Below are positions 63,588 to 64,000 of a DNA stretch of 64,000 nucleotides, piece after piece. The notes under the pieces are model-generated. The model worked only from the letters and a program-made list of their open reading frames with translations. It searched no databases and was not told where the DNA came from. The DNA is taken from positions 1 to 64,000 of the forward strand of contig CANMOZ010000014.1 of the NCBI GenBank assembly GCA_947499545.1, in the 5' to 3' direction. Source of the stretch: an uncultured Saccharospirillaceae bacterium (lineage in GTDB: Bacteria; Pseudomonadota; Gammaproteobacteria; Pseudomonadales; Oceanobacteraceae). The stretch's first letter is position 1, and every line of letters begins with the position of its first letter. Position numbers and translations under genes: made by a program.

Positions 63588-64000
63588 TCACCACGTACGT
63601 GCTTCCGCCATGCCCATCATTTGCTTAGCAAATAAATATTTGCTGGTGGGAGACAAATTTAAAACAGACAACATGCCTGACCGCGCTTGTGTGACCCCCC
63701 AACAGGATGACTCAAAGACTTTGGGCAGCCAATGACTTATCTCAATGGTTTTGGTTTGATCCCAAGCTGTCGCTTGCTGATACTGATGCAAAGCGGTATT
63801 TAGACGCTGATGCTGTTTGAAAGGTTGATCAGGGCATGCTGTTAATAATTGCTCTAAAGCATCAACCAATAACGAGACTTCTCGCAGGGCCAAATTAAAC
63901 CCCTGCCCCGCAACAGGGTGGAGTAAATGCGCAGCATTGCCCAGTACCGCTAACCGATGCCGAATGGGTTCTTTAACTATGGCTTTCACTAAGGGGTAAT
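63588..64000 (-). CDS. ubiH: 2-octaprenyl-6-methoxyphenol hydroxylase UbiH, 5' part outside the window
   Basis: Only the C-terminal portion (about 137 residues) is present; the frame is open to the window edge. It shows the second FAD motif RLAVLGNAAHLLHPVAGQGFNLALRE, which in UbiH-like enzymes reads GNAAH (UbiI has GDAAH). The terminal region LNLSPTSKYLFAKQMMGM is also UbiH-like. A GTG inside the visible part is a valine, not a start. Co-transcribed with ubiI downstream. Confidence 0.85.
   Translation of the reverse strand, partial: YPLVKAIVKEPIRHRLAVLGNAAHLLHPVAGQGFNLALREVSLLVDALEQLLTACPDQPFKQHQRLNTALHQYQQATAWDQTKTIEISHWLPKVFESSCWGVTQARSGMLSVLNLSPTSKYLFAKQMMGMAEARTW

Overview
The window reads as chromosomal DNA from a marine-type gammaproteobacterium, most like the Oceanospirillales/Pseudomonadales side. 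This rests on gene content and order: ponA divergent from pilMNOPQ-aroK-aroB-damX-gltB-gltD, hslR-hslO, nudE-cysQ, rppH-ptsP, lgt-thyA-folA and ubiI-ubiH all sit in arrangements familiar from that group. Base composition is moderate, with several AT-richer accessory patches. No tRNA, rRNA, CRISPR array, IS element or prophage lies inside the window. However, the left edge carries what looks like a strong rRNA-type promoter firing leftward out of the window.

Layout. 0-2 kb: outward rRNA-type promoter, a VOC/glyoxalase-like gene divergent from a SufR-like Cys-rich regulator with two palindromic operators between them, then a YaiI-family gene. 2-7.6 kb: housekeeping (hslO, hslR, nudE, cysQ, a small coiled-coil gene, lrgB/lrgA, mutM). 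7.7-19.4 kb: an envelope-oriented accessory block. It holds a conserved small membrane protein with a long acidic tail, then a tandemly duplicated two-gene cassette (OmpA-family protein plus modular lipoprotein) with a decayed third 3' end, then a tandem pair of orphan ABC-type periplasmic binding proteins, then a secreted trypsin with a GlyGly-CTERM-like tail. 19.6-36.7 kb: conserved backbone (gltD, gltB, damX, aroB, aroK, pilQPONM, ponA). 36.8-39.1 kb: an AT-richer patch with an orphan lipoprotein, a probable decayed gene and an orphan cytosolic protein. 39.4-42.5 kb: folA, thyA, lgt and a TSUP permease. 42.7-47.3 kb: L,D-transpeptidase, MepK-like murein endopeptidase and a lipoprotein metalloprotease, inserted where related genomes usually have ptsP next to the TSUP-lgt-thyA-folA run. 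47.4-54.4 kb: ptsP, rppH, an imelysin-like lipoprotein, rlmI, an HDOD protein and upp. 54.5-64 kb: metal-homeostasis genes (EamA permease, MacB/LolCDE-like ABC pair, DUF3299 lipoprotein, zur, DUF2796 His-rich protein, fbpB, fbpA), then ubiI and the 3' part of ubiH.

How the genes work together. PilMNOP form the inner-membrane alignment complex that connects to the PilQ secretin for type IV pili. PonA, LdtD-like, MepK-like, DamX and Lgt act on wall growth, septation and lipoprotein maturation. RppH/PtsP couple RNA decapping and nitrogen-PTS signalling. The zinc block resembles the Zur-controlled zrg system of Vibrio cholerae: two matching short palindromes lie in front of its two transcription units. 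A Fur-type box overlaps the fbpA promoter, and a second Fur-like site precedes the imelysin gene.

The most novel-looking element is the duplicated OmpA/lipoprotein cassette (8.67-15.66 kb). Each unit is translationally coupled by a 4-base overlap. The lipoproteins differ in number of Ig-like modules, and a third 3' relic follows. I do not recognise a described system for it. Functional statements there are inference from architecture only.
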